NCBI RefSeq assembly: GCF_044761985.1
Contig: NZ_JBIWDK010000005.1
Location: 124,001-188,000 of the forward strand
Direction of reading: 5' to 3'
From: Peribacillus sp044761985
Lineage (GTDB): Bacteria; Bacillota; Bacilli; Bacillales; DSM-1321
DNA: 64,000 nucleotides
Position 1 is the stretch's first letter, and each line of letters starts with the position of its first letter. Below, in pieces: positions 42,209-50,970 of the stretch. The notes beneath the pieces were generated by a model. The model worked only from the letters and a program-made list of their open reading frames with translations, ran no database searches and had not been told where the DNA came from. The position numbers and the translations under genes were made by a program.

Positions 42209-43411
42209 TCAATCCTTTTGCATGCAGGATACTTCTGCCAAAATACTTTTGGCGATATCCGCTTTACTCATTTTTGGAAGTTCGATGGAACGCCCATCCT
42301 TATTAAAGATCGTAACAATATTTGTATCCGTGCCGAAGCCTGCACCCGATACCGTAACATTATTGGCTACGATCATATCGGCATTCTTCTTCACCAATTT
42401 CCCTTTTGCATACTCTTCCACATTATTCGTTTCGGCTGCAAAACCGACTAAGAGCTGATGAGTCTTATTCTTGCCCAATTCCATAAGAATGTCCTTTGTC
42501 CGTTCAAATTCAATCACATTTTCACCAGGCTGTTTTTTCATTTTCTGTTCATGATAGAATTTGGGTTTATAGTCGGCAACCGCAGCCGTCATAATTACCA
42601 CATCACTCGAGTCAAATTGCTCAAACACCGCTTCATACATATCTGCGGCTGATTCGACGGGAATGACCTTCACCTTCGAAGGCGGAGCCAAACTCACGGG
42701 CCCGGTGACCAAGGTCACATCGGCTCCCTGATTGGCTGCCTGCTCGGCAATGGCATAGCCCATCTTGCCACTAGAATGGTTCGTCACGAAGCGTACAGGA
42801 TCGATTGCTTCACGGGTAGGCCCCGCCGTGATTAAGAATTTCTTACCCTTAAGTGGTTTCAAGCCAACTTCCCCAAAGTATTCTTGTAGATGTTGTACAA
42901 TCGTTTCCGGTTCTTCCAGTCTTCCCTTTCCTACATAGCCGCAAGCCAAATACCCTTCACCGGGCTCTATGAATTGATAACCAAACGTACGAAGCGTCTC
43001 CATATTCTTCTGCACAGCCGGATGAGCGTACATATGGACATTCATAGCCGGAGCTACCCAAACAGGGGCCTCCGTTGCAAGCAACGTGGTCGTGATCATA
43101 TCATCCGCGATGCCATTGGCTATCTTGCCAATAACATTCGCTGTGGCAGGCGCCACCAGGACAATATCCGCCCAATCAGCAAGGTCGATATGGGCAATGA
43201 CCGAGGAATCTTTTTCATCAAATGTATCGGTATAAACATCATGTCTTGAAAGTGCCTGAAAGGTAAGAGGCGTCACGAATTGGCGCGCCGAGGCACTCAT
43301 GATCACCTTAACGTGAGCCCCTGCCTGCGTCAGTTTACTGGTCAGGGCTGCAGCCTTATATACAGCAATTCCGCCAGTGACACAAAGTAGAACCTTTTTA
43401 TCGATTAGCAT
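42209..43411 (-). CDS. coaBC: Bifunctional phosphopantothenoylcysteine decarboxylase/phosphopantothenate-cysteine ligase
   Basis: Encodes 400 residues catalysing two steps of coenzyme A synthesis. The flavin-dependent CoaC half (about 1-190) has CVTGGIAVYKA, APATANVIGKIANGIAD and PAMNVHMY. The CoaB half (about 190-400) has TAGPTREAIDPVRF with NHSSGKMG and ligase motif DKDTNIV-type C-terminus. It begins 264 bases from rpoZ, separated by a structured gap, so it may have its own promoter. Confidence 0.96.
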   Translation of the reverse strand: MLIDKKVLLCVTGGIAVYKAAALTSKLTQAGAHVKVIMSASARQFVTPLTFQALSRHDVYTDTFDEKDSSVIAHIDLADWADIVLVAPATANVIGKIANGIADDMITTTLLATEAPVWVAPAMNVHMYAHPAVQKNMETLRTFGYQFIEPGEGYLACGYVGKGRLEEPETIVQHLQEYFGEVGLKPLKGKKFLITAGPTREAIDPVRFVTNHSSGKMGYAIAEQAANQGADVTLVTGPVSLAPPSKVKVIPVESAADMYEAVFEQFDSSDVVIMTAAVADYKPKFYHEQKMKKQPGENVIEFERTKDILMELGKNKTHQLLVGFAAETNNVEEYAKGKLVKKNADMIVANNVTVSGAGFGTDTNIVTIFNKDGRSIELPKMSKADIAKSILAEVSCMQKD

Positions 43412-43572
43412 GCAAATTTCCCCTAACTATACATTCTATTATTAACTAATTATGAAGGTTTACAGGTAAAATTTCATTATATATGCGCAAGAACCTTGGT
43501 AAGTGTCAATAAAGTCCATAACCGCTTTTTGGATTGCTGTTTGTTTGCTCCTATCCAAAATCAAAACAAACA

Positions 43573-43650
43573 GGCCTGACACACCTTTGCCGCAGGAAGG
43601 AAGCAAGTTCCAAAAGTAACGCATCCTGTTTGCTGTTAGGGTGTCAGGCC
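43573..43650 (-). repeat. Structured palindromic element between rpoZ and coaBC
   Basis: Perfect 10-base arms GGCCTGACAC (43573-43582) and GTGTCAGGCC (43641-43650) enclose a 58-base loop that contains GCAGGA/TCCTG and GGAA/TTCC pairings. On the minus strand the 3' arm is followed by TGTTTGTTTTGATTTTGG. It begins 25 bases after the rpoZ stop, so it can act as a transcription terminator for rpoZ. It also looks like a REP- or MITE-type imperfect palindrome common in intergenic regions of Bacillaceae genomes. The rest of the 43412-43675 gap shows nothing else recognisable. Confidence 0.7.
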
Positions 43651-43675
43651 CGATAGGTCAAGCTTAAGTGTTCAA

Positions 43676-43882
43676 TTATTTTACTTCAGATGAATTATCA
43701 TATGATAATTTACCAGAATAGATTTCTTCAAGGGCACGACCGACTGATTTGTGAGAAACTGGTTTAGCAATCATGCAGTTATCTTTAATTTGCATTTCTC
43801 TAGCACGCTTGGCTGCCACAGATACAAGTGAGTATTTTGAATCGATTTTCAGTAATAATGAATCAATAGATGGATATAACAT
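43676..43882 (-). CDS. rpoZ: DNA-directed RNA polymerase omega subunit
   Basis: Encodes 68 residues beginning MLYPSIDSLLLKIDSKYSLV, with the conserved AAKRAREMQ and VGRALEEIYSGKL. It is an assembly subunit of RNA polymerase. It starts 3 bases after gmk, the usual gene pair. Confidence 0.97.
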   Translation of the reverse strand: MLYPSIDSLLLKIDSKYSLVSVAAKRAREMQIKDNCMIAKPVSHKSVGRALEEIYSGKLSYDNSSEVK

Positions 43883-43885
43883 AGT

Positions 43886-44500
43886 TTATTCCGCCTCCAA
43901 CATTTTTTTATAAAGAACAGCAACTCTTTCCCGACGGCAATGTTCGGCAATTACAATTGCATTAATTCTAGCACAAGCAGCATCTACATGGTCATTTTCA
44001 ACGACGTAATCATACAGATCCATAAGCTCTATTTCCTCTTTAGCCACCTTCATGCGCCCTTTGATCGCTTCCTCCGTCTCGGTACCACGGGTTACGATCC
44101 GACTTTCAAGTTCACTCAAGCTTGGCGGGGCAAGGAAAATGAATAGGCCTTCAGGAAACTTTTCCCGAACCTGCCTAGCTCCTTGTACTTCGATTTCAAG
44201 AAAAACATCTTTTCCGGAATCAATCGTTTCTCGGACATAATCAACAGGTGTTCCATAATAATTGCCGACGAACTCCGCATATTCCAGGAGCTTTCCTTCT
44301 TCAATCAACGCTTCGAAATCCTCACGCTTTTTAAAGAAATAATCTACCCCATCCACCTCACCTTGCCGTGGAAGTCGTGTCGTCATCGAAATTGAATACT
44401 CGAATGCCGTACCCGGCTGAGAAAAGATTGCCTTTCTTACGGTACCCTTACCCACACCTGATGGGCCGGACAAAACAATTAATAAACCTTTTTCTCTCAT
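43886..44500 (-). CDS. gmk: Guanylate kinase
   Basis: Encodes 204 residues. It phosphorylates GMP to GDP with ATP. The P-loop LSGPSGVGKGT (9-19), the GMP-binding SMTTRLPRQGEVDGVDYFF and GNYYGT are visible. It lies between remA (10 bases) and rpoZ, in the yloC-remA-gmk-rpoZ order of Bacillus. Confidence 0.98.
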   Translation of the reverse strand: MREKGLLIVLSGPSGVGKGTVRKAIFSQPGTAFEYSISMTTRLPRQGEVDGVDYFFKKREDFEALIEEGKLLEYAEFVGNYYGTPVDYVRETIDSGKDVFLEIEVQGARQVREKFPEGLFIFLAPPSLSELESRIVTRGTETEEAIKGRMKVAKEEIELMDLYDYVVENDHVDAACARINAIVIAEHCRRERVAVLYKKMLEAE

Positions 44501-44510
44501 AATCTTTCAG

Positions 44511-44774
44511 TTACCCCTCTTCTACGCTATCATCTCGATCTTGAAGCCTTGCTGCAACCGTTTCCGGTTGAACGGCGGATAAGATGACATGGTCGCTGTC
44601 TGTAATAATAACGGCCCTTGTTCTTCTGCCGTATGTAGCATCTATTAATGATCCGCGATCACGGGCATCCTGGATAATCCTTTTTATTGGAGCAGATTCA
44701 GGACTTACAATGGATACGATCCGATTTGCGGAAACGATATTACCAAAACCAATATTAATGAGCTTAATTGACAT
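44511..44774 (-). CDS. remA: Extracellular matrix regulatory protein RemA
   Basis: Encodes 87 residues beginning MSIKLINIGFGNIVS. It is the DUF370 DNA-binding activator of biofilm-matrix and osmoprotectant genes in B. subtilis (YlzA/RemA). The conserved RDRGSLIDATYGRRTRAVI stretch includes the DNA-binding residues. It is followed by gmk. Confidence 0.97.
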   Translation of the reverse strand: MSIKLINIGFGNIVSANRIVSIVSPESAPIKRIIQDARDRGSLIDATYGRRTRAVIITDSDHVILSAVQPETVAARLQDRDDSVEEG

Positions 44775-44828
44775 TTTTGTCCCCCATTCATATTCTATTG
44801 TCGCCTTGACAGGGTTATCATAAACCGA

Positions 44829-45704
44829 TTATTCGATATTTTGAACCTGTTCCTTCAATTTTTCAAGCAGGCTTTTCATTTCAACCACTTCTTTTGTAAT
44901 GGCTGAGTCATTTGCCTTTGAACCGATCGTATTGACTTCCCTGTTCATCTCTTGAACGAGAAAATCCAATTTCCTCCCAATCGGTTGGCCTTGCTTAAGG
45001 GTATCCGAAAACTGTTGCACATGGCTATCGAGCCTAGTCAATTCTTCATTTATATCACATTTATCCGCAAATATGGCCGCCTCTGTGACAATGCGACTAT
45101 CTTCAATCATGCCATCAGTCAACTCGGAAAGCTTTATTGTCAGTCGATCCTTATATTGCTTTACAACAGAAGGCGCATAGGTTTTGACCCCCGCTACAAT
45201 CTCAGCAAACTTCTTTAACTGACTTTGCAAATCACTGGCCAGCCCCTGTCCTTCCTGAACACGCATTTGTTTCAGGTTTTCTAGGGCACCCTTTACTGAT
45301 TCCATAAGCAACTTTTCCAAATCACTAGGAACGGTCGCTACTTCTTCCATCAAGAAAATCGATTCGAGTTGCAGTATATCTTGAAGCGAAATGGAACCGC
45401 CAAGGTTATATTTCCCCTTCACTGCATCCATCAGGCTTACATATTGATCTGCAAGATTCCAATCGATATCAACATTTTTAGAAACCAGGCTTTTCCCTTC
45501 GACCGTTATGAAGAGTTCCACCCGTCCCCTTCTTATGTATTCACTCGCCATTTTTTTCACTTTTTCTTCCAGAACCAACAGCTGGCGCGGCATTCGAATC
45601 GTATATTCGCAGAAACGATGGTTGACGGTCTTGATTTCTGCAAAGACCTTGACCTGTTCGTTTTGTGATTCTCCTCTTCCATAGCCCGTCATACTGGTAA
45701 CCAT
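44829..45704 (-). CDS. yloC: YicC-family endoribonuclease YloC
   Basis: Encodes 291 residues, exactly the length of B. subtilis YloC, from MVTSMTGYGRGES. The YicC N-terminal domain and C-terminal DUF1732 (GRKLDFLVQEMNREVNTIGSK) are complete. YicC from E. coli is a ribonuclease. The role in Bacillus is not settled. The start is set by GTGGAG and the conserved MTGYGR context, not by the longer frame at 45722. Confidence 0.92.
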   Translation of the reverse strand: MVTSMTGYGRGESQNEQVKVFAEIKTVNHRFCEYTIRMPRQLLVLEEKVKKMASEYIRRGRVELFITVEGKSLVSKNVDIDWNLADQYVSLMDAVKGKYNLGGSISLQDILQLESIFLMEEVATVPSDLEKLLMESVKGALENLKQMRVQEGQGLASDLQSQLKKFAEIVAGVKTYAPSVVKQYKDRLTIKLSELTDGMIEDSRIVTEAAIFADKCDINEELTRLDSHVQQFSDTLKQGQPIGRKLDFLVQEMNREVNTIGSKANDSAITKEVVEMKSLLEKLKEQVQNIE

Positions 45705-45797
45705 GTCTCCACTTCCAATCAAACATAATGTAGTAACTTGGTATGTTCATTCAATCTATATCAGCATTTTCACGTCATGATCAGTATAAATAAAAGG

Positions 45798-45838
45798 TTC
45801 TAAAAATAAAAAGGTAATAGAGAAAGACTCTATCACCT
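45798..45838 (-). terminator. Terminator after yloB
   Basis: The minus-strand hairpin AGGTGATAGAG-TCTTT-CTCTATTACCT (45812-45838) is followed by TTTTTATTTTTA. It lies 18 bases after the yloB stop and separates it from yloC. Confidence 0.88.
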
Positions 45839-45856
45839 AAAAGATTATATCATATT

Positions 45857-48535
45857 TTATTGTGCTTTTCTTGCTAAAAAGGTTCCCGCCAGTAAAAAAG
45901 TTGGGATTGATGACATTCCTACCACTAATAGCCAATCCCTGCCCGAAATCGGAACGGTGTGAAAGATTGCCTGTAGCGGCTGTACATACATGACAGCAAG
46001 CATTAACAACAGGGAAGAGAGCACTGCTCCCACTAAATACAGATTGCCAAACGGATTTCTTGAGAAAATGGACTTTTCACTCCGACAGTCAAAAACATGG
46101 ATCAACTGGGCAAGTACAAGGGTCGCAAATGCGATGGTCTGTGCATATGCAAGATTATCAGGATTCGCACGATATACCACATAAAAGGCAATTAACGTCG
46201 AGATCCCAATTAAAAAACCACGTGAGAGGATTTTCCAGCCTAGTCCCCTCCCAAAAACCCCTTCATTAGCATTTCTCGGATTCCTTTTCATCACATCTTC
46301 TTCAGGATCATCGAGACCCAAAGCCATCGCCGGGAGTCCGTCCGTCACCAAGTTGACGAATAGGATTTGAATGGGAATCAATGGTAAAGGCAAGGCACAA
46401 AGCATGGCGAAAAACATGACAAGAATTTCACCAACATTCGATGCCAACAAATACCGGATAAACTTCCGAATGTTTTCATAGATGTTCCTTCCTTCTTTAA
46501 TAGCCGATTTAATCGTGGCGAAATTATCATCGACCAAAATCAAGGAAGAAGCCTCCTTTGCGACGTCTGTACCCGTGATGCCCATTGATATACCGATATC
46601 GGCCGACTTTATTGCCGGAGCGTCATTGACGCCATCTCCCGTCATCGCAACAACATGTCCTTTATTCTGTAAAGCCTTCACGATTTTCAACTTATGTTCC
46701 GGGGAAACACGGGCGAACACAGACACTCCTTCAACGATTTCTTCGAGCTCGTCAACTTCCATCGCCGATAATTGATGACCTTCGAGTACACGGTCTTTCC
46801 CTCTTAAAATACCAAGATCTTTAGCAATAGCCCTGGCTGTTATAACATGGTCGCCCGTTATCATGACCGTTTTAATTCCCGCATCCCGGCATTCCTTAAC
46901 TGCTTGTTTCACTTCAGGACGAGGTGGGTCTATCATGCCCTGCAGCCCCATGAAGGTCAAATTCCGTTCGGCCTCTGTCTCATGGAGTAGAATGGTTCCC
47001 TTTGAAAGTGGTTTGTAACCCACTGCAATCATCCGAAGTGCACTTGATGCAAGCTCATTCATTTTCAGTTGAACCCGTTCCTTGTTTTCCCGATTTAGCG
47101 GGTCCGTTCTACCGTCCACTAAAATCGTATCACTCTGGGCTAGCAAAACATCTGGTGCCCCTTTTACTACGACAAAATGGTTTTCTTTATCATCCTTGAC
47201 TACAACACTCATCATCTTCCTTTCAGAATCGAATGGAAACTCCCTCACGATCGTGAACTGGTTTGACAAATGCTCCCTCGTCAAACCCGCCTTCATCGCC
47301 GCTACTACCATCGCGCCTTCTGTCGGATCTCCGTCAAGGACATATCCTTTTCCTCTCTCATTTACCTCGGCTTTGTTGCAAAGAATCCCAAATGTCACCA
47401 TTTGGAGGAGAGCCTTTTCATTTTTTGGAGCGACCGAAACTCCTCCTGAAGAAAACTCCCCAGTCGGATGATATCCTGTCCCACTTACATCCCATGTCTT
47501 CCCGCCACTCCAAATTTTCGTAACCGTCATTTTATTCTGGGTCAATGTTCCAGTTTTGTCGGAACATATCACTGTGGCACATCCAAGCGTTTCAACCGCA
47601 GGCAACTTCCTAACAATGGCCTTTTGTTTAATCATCCGTTGAACGCCAAGAGACAAGGCTACTGTCACAATGGCAGGCAAGCCTTCCGGGATGGCCGCAA
47701 CAGCCAAGGAAACACCGGCTAAAAACATGGTATAAAGATCATGCCCTTGAAGGACACCCGTTAATACGACGACTCCAGTTAAGATCAACGCGGTAATGAT
47801 TAAGATTTTTCCCAATTGTTCCAATCGTCGTTGTAGTGGCGTTTCCTTGGTTTCTGCTGTTTGAAGAAGGTCCGCTATCTTCCCCATTGCTGTGTTCATT
47901 CCTGTCGCGACAACAATTCCAATACCATTTCCTCTAGTGACCATCGTTCCCATGAACGCCATATTTTCCTGATCCCCGATGCTTTCCGCCTCGCCCATTA
48001 ATGGATCGGAGCATTTCACGGCTGGAATGGACTCGCCAGTTAGAGCTGATTCTTCAATTTCAAGGCTGGAATGGTCGACGATCCGTAAATCTGCCCCTAT
48101 TCGGTCCCCGCTTGCAAATTTCAAGATATCCCCTACTACCACTTCCCTTGAAGGGATCTTCAGCCATTGCCCGTTCCTTAATGCCTGAACCTGTGGGGCT
48201 GTCATTTCCTTTAAGGCATCCAATGATTTTTCAGCCTTACGTTCTTGAAAAAACCCAAGTACCCCATTTAAAAAAACAATGGCAATGATGGCAATCGCAT
48301 CGATATATTCACCCAAGATGCCAGAGACCAAGGTTGCCGCAAGCAAGACAATGACCATAAAATCTTTAAATTGAGCGAAGAACAGTAAAATGGCAGATTG
48401 CTTTTCCCCTTCTTTCAGTTCATTGAATCCTTGCTTGTTCAGCCTGTCCTTTACTTCTTTCTCATTCAAACCAGCTTTCACGTCCGTTTGAAGCGCCTTC
48501 TCCATTTCTTGCTTATTCATTTCCTTGAACTCCAT
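45857..48535 (-). CDS. yloB: Calcium-transporting P-type ATPase YloB
   Basis: Encodes 892 residues. It is a P2A-type cation pump that extrudes Ca2+. It has the actuator TGES, the phosphorylation site CSDKTGTLTQNK, the ATP-binding KGAPD and the hinge TGDGVNDAPA, with about ten membrane helices in the PMCA/SERCA layout. The membrane site residues PEGLPA and the helix near NLVTDGLPA fit a calcium pump. It is divergent from rqcH, as in B. subtilis. Confidence 0.95.
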   Translation of the reverse strand: MEFKEMNKQEMEKALQTDVKAGLNEKEVKDRLNKQGFNELKEGEKQSAILLFFAQFKDFMVIVLLAATLVSGILGEYIDAIAIIAIVFLNGVLGFFQERKAEKSLDALKEMTAPQVQALRNGQWLKIPSREVVVGDILKFASGDRIGADLRIVDHSSLEIEESALTGESIPAVKCSDPLMGEAESIGDQENMAFMGTMVTRGNGIGIVVATGMNTAMGKIADLLQTAETKETPLQRRLEQLGKILIITALILTGVVVLTGVLQGHDLYTMFLAGVSLAVAAIPEGLPAIVTVALSLGVQRMIKQKAIVRKLPAVETLGCATVICSDKTGTLTQNKMTVTKIWSGGKTWDVSGTGYHPTGEFSSGGVSVAPKNEKALLQMVTFGILCNKAEVNERGKGYVLDGDPTEGAMVVAAMKAGLTREHLSNQFTIVREFPFDSERKMMSVVVKDDKENHFVVVKGAPDVLLAQSDTILVDGRTDPLNRENKERVQLKMNELASSALRMIAVGYKPLSKGTILLHETEAERNLTFMGLQGMIDPPRPEVKQAVKECRDAGIKTVMITGDHVITARAIAKDLGILRGKDRVLEGHQLSAMEVDELEEIVEGVSVFARVSPEHKLKIVKALQNKGHVVAMTGDGVNDAPAIKSADIGISMGITGTDVAKEASSLILVDDNFATIKSAIKEGRNIYENIRKFIRYLLASNVGEILVMFFAMLCALPLPLIPIQILFVNLVTDGLPAMALGLDDPEEDVMKRNPRNANEGVFGRGLGWKILSRGFLIGISTLIAFYVVYRANPDNLAYAQTIAFATLVLAQLIHVFDCRSEKSIFSRNPFGNLYLVGAVLSSLLLMLAVMYVQPLQAIFHTVPISGRDWLLVVGMSSIPTFLLAGTFLARKAQ

Positions 48536-48858
48536 CGAGTATCACACATCCCTTTGAATAGAATGAAATAGGCCCCAGTATACATGCTCAAAACAGGCAC
48601 TTAGCGTTGCTCACCCTCATCCGCCTGCATACTAAACTACATAAAACAACTGCTCTTCTTCCATGATTATTCAGACTCGTCCAAAAAAATGCTATAATTA
48701 ATCTGAAATTGCACAAACGGATTATCCGACCTACCGATGGATTAATGAATGTCAGGAATAGACTCATTCCCATGTTTATTCCAGTAATATAGGCAACCAT
48801 TTTAAAACGGCTATTGAAAGAGCCTTATAGAAAATCTTATGTAAAGGAAGTAAAATGA
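48536..48858. other. Divergent promoter region, yloB and rqcH (323 bases)
   Basis: No coding sequence is supported here; a 70-codon minus-strand frame at 48588-48800 has no ribosome-binding site or family resemblance. A strong plus-strand promoter lies at 48670-48698. The yloB promoter on the minus strand is not obvious; the best -10-like TATACT (about 48578-48583) lacks a good -35. The rqcH transcript would carry a leader of about 150 bases in which no clear riboswitch or attenuator is recognised. Confidence 0.6.
48670..48698 (+). promoter_or_regulatory. Sigma-A promoter of rqcH
   Basis: TTCAGA (48670-48675) is followed after 17 bases by a perfect TATAAT (48693-48698), with a TG one base before the -10 (extended -10). 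The transcript would begin near 48705, about 150 bases before the rqcH start. Confidence 0.8.
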
Positions 48859-50586
48859 ATGTCATTCGATGGATTATTCACGAAAGCGATAACGGAAGAA
48901 ATCGCTTCTTTATTAAAAGGCGGGCGCATCAATAAAGTGCATCAGCCCTATAAAAACGAAATCATACTGGTGGTTCGGGCTGGAGGTAAAAATCAAAAGC
49001 TACTATTATCTGCACACCCGAGCTATTCAAGGGTACAGCTGACAGAAGAAAGCTATGAAAATCCGAAAGAGGCACCAATGTTCTGCATGCTGCTCAGGAA
49101 GCATCTGGAAGGATATACAATCGAGGACATCTATCAACATGAGCTAGATCGGATGATCATCCTCGAAGTGAAAGGTAGAAATGAACTGGGCGATGTTTCC
49201 CAGAAACAGCTAATCATCGAAATTATGGGTCGTCACAGCAATATCATCTTAGTTGATAAAGAGCGGAATATGATTTTAGACAGCATCAAACATGTATCAC
49301 ACGCTGTGAACAGCCACCGGGCGATATTACCTGGCCAGGAATACATTCTCCCCCCAGAACAGGAGAAGCAAAATCCATTTGACTCCACTGACGATGATAT
49401 AAGGAAATCGCTGGACTTTAATGCTGGAAAGCTTGACCGTCAGCTAGTAGCCCATTTCTCAGGAGTTTCACCCCTAGCGGCTAAAGAGGCCGTTTACCGT
49501 GCTGGTTTGGCGAACAGTTCGACACTTCCACCTGCTTTCTCTAGCCTCATAAAAGAGATTGCAGATCGAGAGTATGTCCCGACCATCAAACAAGATGGCA
49601 GTAAAGAAGTTTTCTATATGCTTTCCCTGAATCACCTGACGGGTAAAGAAAGGTCATTTCCATCCTTAAGCGAGATGCTTGACCGCTATTACTTTGGGAA
49701 AGCCGAACGGGACCGCGTCAAGCAAAAGGGCCAGGATATAGAACGCTTCATTACGAATGAAATAGAAAAAAACTCAAAAAAAATCGGCAAATTGGAACGT
49801 ACGCTAAAGGAAACGGAACGCGGGGAACAATACCAACTGTTCGGTGAATTGCTGACAGCCAACTTATATCAAATGAAAAAAGGCATGAAGGAAATCGAGG
49901 TCATCAATTATTACAATGAAGATCAAGAGACTGTCGTTATCCCGCTTAATCCATTAAAAAACCCATCTGATAATGCACAGAAGTACTTTTCAAAGTATCA
50001 AAAGTCCAAAAATGCGGTCGTTGTCGTCCAAGAGCAAATCGAAAAAGCCCAACTGGAATTGGCTTACTTTGAAGCCTTGCATCAGCAATTGCAGTCTGCC
50101 TCACCAAAAGATATCGAGGAAATACGCGAAGAACTACAAGAAGAAGGGTACATCCGCCAGAAAAAGAAAAAGGGCATGAAAAAACCTGCCAATGCCAAAC
50201 CGCAGCTTGAGACTTATTACAGTAGTGATGGAGACCTCATATTTGTCGGGAAAAATAATAAGCAAAATGATTACTTGACGAATAAATTTGCCCGTCGTGA
50301 TGAAATCTGGCTTCATACGAAGGATATTCCCGGCTCACATGTCGTGATTCGGAATGAATCACCAAGTGAAAATACGATAAAGGAAGCGGCCGCTTTAGCT
50401 GCATTCTTCAGCAAAGCCAAGCAATCAAGCTCGGTGCCTGTCGATTTCACCCAAGTTCGCCATGTGAAGAAACCAAATGGATCGAAACCTGGGTTTGTCA
50501 TCTATGAACAACAGCAAACCGTTTATGTTACCCCTGATGCCGATACGGTCATTTCTTTAAAAGAAGTGACACACGTAAAAGGATAA
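48859..50586 (+). CDS. rqcH: Ribosome quality control protein RqcH
   Basis: Encodes 575 residues. The NFACT protein binds stalled 50S-peptidyl-tRNA complexes and recruits Ala-tRNA to add C-terminal alanine tails. The N-terminal NFACT-N domain keeps the essential Asp97-Arg98 pair (in HELDRMII), followed by the coiled-coil middle (about 290-420) and the C-terminal NFACT-R domain (EIWLHTKDIPGSHVV). It is the YloA position next to yloB. The start at 48859 follows AAGGAAG and gives the usual MSFDG opening. Confidence 0.96.
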   Translation: MSFDGLFTKAITEEIASLLKGGRINKVHQPYKNEIILVVRAGGKNQKLLLSAHPSYSRVQLTEESYENPKEAPMFCMLLRKHLEGYTIEDIYQHELDRMIILEVKGRNELGDVSQKQLIIEIMGRHSNIILVDKERNMILDSIKHVSHAVNSHRAILPGQEYILPPEQEKQNPFDSTDDDIRKSLDFNAGKLDRQLVAHFSGVSPLAAKEAVYRAGLANSSTLPPAFSSLIKEIADREYVPTIKQDGSKEVFYMLSLNHLTGKERSFPSLSEMLDRYYFGKAERDRVKQKGQDIERFITNEIEKNSKKIGKLERTLKETERGEQYQLFGELLTANLYQMKKGMKEIEVINYYNEDQETVVIPLNPLKNPSDNAQKYFSKYQKSKNAVVVVQEQIEKAQLELAYFEALHQQLQSASPKDIEEIREELQEEGYIRQKKKKGMKKPANAKPQLETYYSSDGDLIFVGKNNKQNDYLTNKFARRDEIWLHTKDIPGSHVVIRNESPSENTIKEAAALAAFFSKAKQSSSVPVDFTQVRHVKKPNGSKPGFVIYEQQQTVYVTPDADTVISLKEVTHVKG

Positions 50587-50611
50587 GTATTAATAAAAAC
50601 AATACCCTGTG

Positions 50612-50660
50612 AACTGCACCCCGCTTGTTAGACATGACCTAACAAGCGGGGTGCAGTTTT
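50612..50660 (+). terminator. Strong terminator after rqcH
   Basis: A long perfect hairpin, arms CTGCACCCCGCTTGTTAG and CTAACAAGCGGGGTGCAG with a 7-base loop (50614-50656), is followed by TTTTTATTTT. It ends rqcH transcription. Confidence 0.95.
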
Positions 50661-50970
50661 TATTTTGGTTGAAGCATCATCTTAGAGATGGTAAAAGTGA
50701 ATAATATACTAATAGAAATCGTAAAGAGAAGGGCCCTTTTGTCTCATGAAAAAACGATGCCTTGAATGTCACCAGGTCGAAAGTCTTGTTAAATAGTAAA
50801 ACAAAAAAATAAATACATATTTTAGAAATCAAGATAGAATAAATACCTATTCAAAGATCTATGCTTCTCTAGTCCATCATTTGTAAAGCACTGAAGGTTT
50901 GATTTTTTCAACCAAATCCTTAAAAACTATGGTAATATAGTTCCTGTTGTAAAAGGGAGGAATTATTTCA
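50661..50970 (+). other. Non-coding gap upstream of the lipoprotein gene
   Basis: About 310 AT-rich bases. A TAATAT -10-like element (50933-50938) lies just upstream of the lipoprotein start, but no clear -35 is at the right distance. A 16-codon frame (50747-50797, encoding MKKRCLECHQ and six more residues) with no good ribosome-binding site is noted and not called as a gene. The lipoprotein's ribosome-binding site GGGAGGA is at about 50957-50963. Confidence 0.5.

Noticed and set aside
48588..48800. Minus-strand frame of 70 codons upstream of yloB
   Set aside because: No ribosome-binding site, no recognisable family and it sits across the strong rqcH promoter; its composition looks like non-coding AT-rich DNA.
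50747..50797. Sixteen-codon plus-strand frame beginning MKKRCLECHQ with a CxxC motif
   Set aside because: Suggestive of a zinc-binding peptide, but the ribosome-binding sequence is about 14 bases upstream, and there is no conservation evidence available here; it may be a decayed remnant.
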